NCBI GenBank assembly: GCA_900552345.1
Contig: URZN01000042.1
Coordinates: 1-8,239 of the forward strand
Source: an uncultured Collinsella sp.
GTDB lineage: Bacteria; Actinomycetota; Coriobacteriia; Coriobacteriales; Coriobacteriaceae
Direction of reading: 5' to 3'
DNA length: 8,239 bases
Part shown: positions 7,084 through 8,239 of the stretch, one piece after another
How positions within the stretch are numbered: position 1 is the first letter of the stretch
Layout of the letters: every line of letters starts with the position of its first letter
Translations under genes and position numbers: made by a program
Notes under the pieces: model-generated
What the model saw: the letters and a program-made list of their open reading frames with translations, nothing else
Told to the model about the DNA's origin: nothing
Database searches by the model: none

Positions 7084-7107
7084 CTGCATCGCCCCGCTCG
7101 TCGGGGA

Positions 7108-7160
7108 CACTCATTGGGGACAGACTTACATGAGTGCTTTCACTCATTTGGGACAGACAT
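7108..7160 (+). repeat. Left 53-bp inverted-repeat arm of the RAYT unit
   Basis: It holds two near-identical 18-mers in direct orientation: CACTCATTGGGGACAGAC (7108-7125) and CACTCATTTGGGACAGAC (7141-7158), one base different. Between them ATGAGTG (7130-7136) pairs with CACTCAT (7141-7147) around a CTTT loop. Compared with the reverse complement of the right arm, only 7128, 7137 and 7149 differ. Confidence 0.93.
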
Positions 7161-7207
7161 CGATTTGCCATTTTGCCGTTCTGGGCCTGTTATTGCCGCT
7201 CATTGGA

Positions 7208-7213
7208 TATAAA
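7208..7213 (+). promoter_or_regulatory. Possible -10 of the transposase gene
   Basis: TATAAA lies 75 bases upstream of the transposase ATG in a locally AT-rich patch. No convincing -35 is found at 15-18 bases, so the promoter is probably weak, as is usual for transposases, or lies elsewhere. Confidence 0.25.
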
Positions 7214-7218
7214 TAGGT

Positions 7219-7268
7219 TACAGGCTCAGCATTTCGCGTTGCGTCTCTCCTTTTAGGTGTTGCCTGTA
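7219..7268 (+). repeat. Inverted 7-mers in the transposase leader
   Basis: TACAGGC (7219-7225) and GCCTGTA (7262-7268) are perfect inverse complements 36 bases apart. They could close a large leader hairpin that ends 8 bases before the Shine-Dalgarno. The long loop makes this weak; it could also be a protein-binding dyad or chance. Confidence 0.3.
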
Positions 7269-7288
7269 CAGTTTTGAAAGGAGAGGCT

Positions 7289-8065
7289 ATGCCCCGATGT
7301 GCCCGCGCCGTTTCTCTCACCGGCTATTACCACGTCTATGACCGCGGCAATTCTAAACAGATAATTTTTGAAGATGACTCCGACCGCTATCGGTTCTTAT
7401 CTGATATCTCGGACCGATTCGCTCGCCATGAAGTGGCGGTGTTGGCTTGGTGCCTTATGGACAATCACTTCCATTTGATGGTTGATGATCCGTTTGACAA
7501 TCTTTCAAAGGCAATGCAGTGCGCATTGACGGCGTATGCTAAGTATTTCAATGGGAAAACGGGGAGAACGGGGCATCTGTTTGACAATCGCTATTCGCGG
7601 GTCGCGGTTGAGTCGGACACGCAGGCAGTGCAGCTGCTCGACTATATTCATCTCAATCCCGTGAAGGGTGCGCTTGACTCGCTCGAGGCGTACCGCTGGT
7701 CAAGCTATAAGGCATATCAGCTGGGCTATGATCCCTTTGACATCTGTGATGCGGCCCCTATGCTCGATGTTGTCGGAGGCTCCCGTCGCTATTGCGAGCA
7801 TCTCAAGAAAGTTGGCGGGCGCATCTGGTCAGTTGAGGTTCTTCCGCGCCGGCGGATCCCCGATGAGGAGGCTCTTTCCGTTGCGCGCGAAGTCCTGCCG
7901 AGCATAGATCCTGCGCTGCTCAAGGCCCTGCCACGCCCCGAACGCGATGCCTGCCTGCTGAGGCTCAGGCGGGCACATCTCACGGTCAAGCAAATTGCCC
8001 GTATCACCGGTATCGGCGCCACAAGCGTGACCAAGGCTACTGCAAGCTGGAAGGATGCAGCGTGA
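7289..8065 (+). CDS. REP-associated tyrosine transposase (RAYT, Y1/HUH family)
   Basis: This 258-residue protein is a single-strand DNA transposase of the IS200-like Y1 superfamily, in the RAYT branch. It opens with SLTGYYHVYDRGN, the first strand of the fold. The HUH metal-binding pair is His60 and His62 in WCLMDNHFHLMV. The stretch GHLFDNRYSRVAVESD is the RAYT counterpart of the GxxxxxR motif. The probable nucleophile is Tyr119 in DYIHLNPVKGAL. After the catalytic domain (about 1-150) comes a C-terminal extension with a predicted helix-turn-helix at about 231-250 (LTVKQIARITGIGATSVTKA), which true IS200 transposases lack. The ATG at 7289 has AAAGGAG (7277-7283) with a 5-base spacer; an in-frame TTG at 7274 lies upstream of that site and is rejected. 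Codon choice is less biased than in adhE, in keeping with acquired or lowly expressed DNA. All motifs are intact, so it is probably functional. Confidence 0.9.
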   Translation: MPRCARAVSLTGYYHVYDRGNSKQIIFEDDSDRYRFLSDISDRFARHEVAVLAWCLMDNHFHLMVDDPFDNLSKAMQCALTAYAKYFNGKTGRTGHLFDNRYSRVAVESDTQAVQLLDYIHLNPVKGALDSLEAYRWSSYKAYQLGYDPFDICDAAPMLDVVGGSRRYCEHLKKVGGRIWSVEVLPRRRIPDEEALSVAREVLPSIDPALLKALPRPERDACLLRLRRAHLTVKQIARITGIGATSVTKATASWKDAA

Positions 8066-8106
8066 GATAGGGGCCGTAGCCGATCGGGACGCCGCATGCG
8101 TGCGTC

Positions 8107-8159
8107 ATGTCTGTCCCCAATGAGTGAAAACACTCATGCAAGTCTGTCCCCAATGAGTG
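8107..8159 (-). repeat. Right 53-bp inverted-repeat arm of the RAYT unit
   Basis: It carries two identical copies of GTCTGTCCCCAATGAGTG (8109-8126 and 8142-8159), each the exact reverse complement of the first 18-mer of the left arm. Between them ATGAGTG (8120-8126) pairs with CACTCAT (8131-8137) around an AAAA loop. The arm begins 41 bases after the transposase stop. Confidence 0.93.
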
Positions 8160-8170
8160 CCCAATGAGTG
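8149..8170 (+). repeat. 11-bp tandem duplication at the outer edge of the right arm
   Basis: CCCAATGAGTG at 8149-8159, the end of the last 18-mer, is repeated exactly at 8160-8170. It is a partial extra copy of the repeat unit outside the symmetric arm. Confidence 0.85.
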
Positions 8171-8171
8171 C

Positions 8172-8204
8172 AAAAAGGCGCCCTCCGTAGGGGAGAGCGC
8201 CTTT
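8172..8204 (-). terminator. Terminator, mainly for a - strand gene at the contig end
   Basis: An 8-bp outer stem (8174-8181 with 8197-8204) and a 4-bp inner stem (8183-8186 with 8192-8195) are separated by one mismatch, with a 5-base loop. The A run at 8172-8176 gives a five-U tail on the - strand. On the + strand only three T follow, so it may also weakly end the transposase transcript. Confidence 0.75.
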
Positions 8205-8212
8205 GGTAAGTT

Positions 8213-8239
8213 CTATGTGAACGCGAGGTCTTTGACCCG
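8213..8239 (-). CDS. Possible 3' end of a - strand gene cut by the contig end
   Basis: Reading in from the window end on the - strand gives eight codons, RVKDLAFT, and then TAG at 8215-8213, which lies 8 bases before the - strand terminator. The stop-then-terminator spacing is what a gene end looks like. The fragment is far too short to identify. Confidence 0.35.
   Translation of the reverse strand, partial: RVKDLAFT

Larger units (their letters stand above)
7108..8159 (+). mobile_element. RAYT unit: REP-associated transposase gene between 53-bp inverted repeats
   Basis: The unit is one Y1/HUH transposase gene enclosed by compound inverted repeats at 7108-7160 and 8107-8159 that match at 50 of 53 positions. 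In RAYT systems known from proteobacteria, the gene is typically flanked by REP sequences in inverted orientation, and the encoded single-strand transposase recognises and is thought to spread them. The same layout is visible here, with a repeat based on ACTCATTGGGGACAGAC rather than a familiar REP family. No target duplication is seen, as expected for HUH enzymes. The unit lies between the adhE promoter region and a terminator, in intergenic space, and breaks no visible gene. Whether the whole unit moves, or only the repeats, cannot be told from one copy. Confidence 0.8.

Noticed and set aside
6955..7212. An 85-codon + strand open frame upstream of the transposase gene
   Set aside because: It covers the adhE promoter and the left repeat arm, has no Shine-Dalgarno, and its translation looks like non-coding sequence.
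7108..8159. A classic IS200/IS605 insertion sequence
   Set aside because: The transposase is longer than the usual ~150-residue IS200 TnpA, has a helix-turn-helix tail and RAYT motifs, and the ends are long inverted compound repeats instead of the subterminal hairpins of IS200.
7108..8170. A CRISPR array suggested by repeated 18-mers
   Set aside because: There are only two units per side, they lie in inverted orientation around a transposase gene, spacers are 15 bases and contain part of the same hairpin, and no cas gene is present.

Overview
The window looks like one end of an assembled contig from a GC-rich, Gram-positive, anaerobic gut actinobacterium. Protein character and gene order suggest Coriobacteriia, with Collinsella or a close relative the best guess. 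This taxonomic call is recognition plus inference, not a search result. The first 48 bases are not biological: they match the i7-side Illumina Nextera adapter, ending in the 19-base transposase mosaic end. Genomic sequence starts at 49.

Bases 49-3264 (+ strand) form a compact operon: the 3' end of an RseP-type site-2 protease, ispG (MEP isoprenoid pathway) and proS (prolyl-tRNA synthetase with its editing domain). The dxr-rseP-ispG-proS order is familiar in Gram-positive bacteria, so dxr probably lies just before the contig end. The rseP-ispG gap is 13 bases; proS starts on the base after the ispG stop. A T-tailed terminator follows proS, and a second, bidirectional hairpin sits between proS and the convergent gene.

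Bases 3453-6954 (- strand) hold adhE, the bifunctional acetaldehyde-CoA/alcohol dehydrogenase of mixed-acid fermentation, and 88 bases downstream an aminoglycoside-phosphotransferase-fold kinase of unknown substrate. A GC-rich hairpin without a T run lies between them. The adhE leader has an extended -10 promoter, a dyad over the -35 region, a pair of direct repeats further upstream, and a small hairpin that covers the Shine-Dalgarno.

Bases 7108-8159 form a compact mobile-element unit: a REP-associated tyrosine transposase (RAYT, HUH/Y1 family) gene flanked by 53-bp compound inverted repeats that match at 50 of 53 positions. Each arm carries two copies of an 18-mer around a 7-bp hairpin, with further partial copies outside. 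This is the most interesting feature of the window. It resembles the RAYT/REP arrangement described in proteobacteria, here with an unfamiliar repeat family. After it come a terminator that works best on the - strand and probably the last eight codons of a further - strand gene cut by the contig end.
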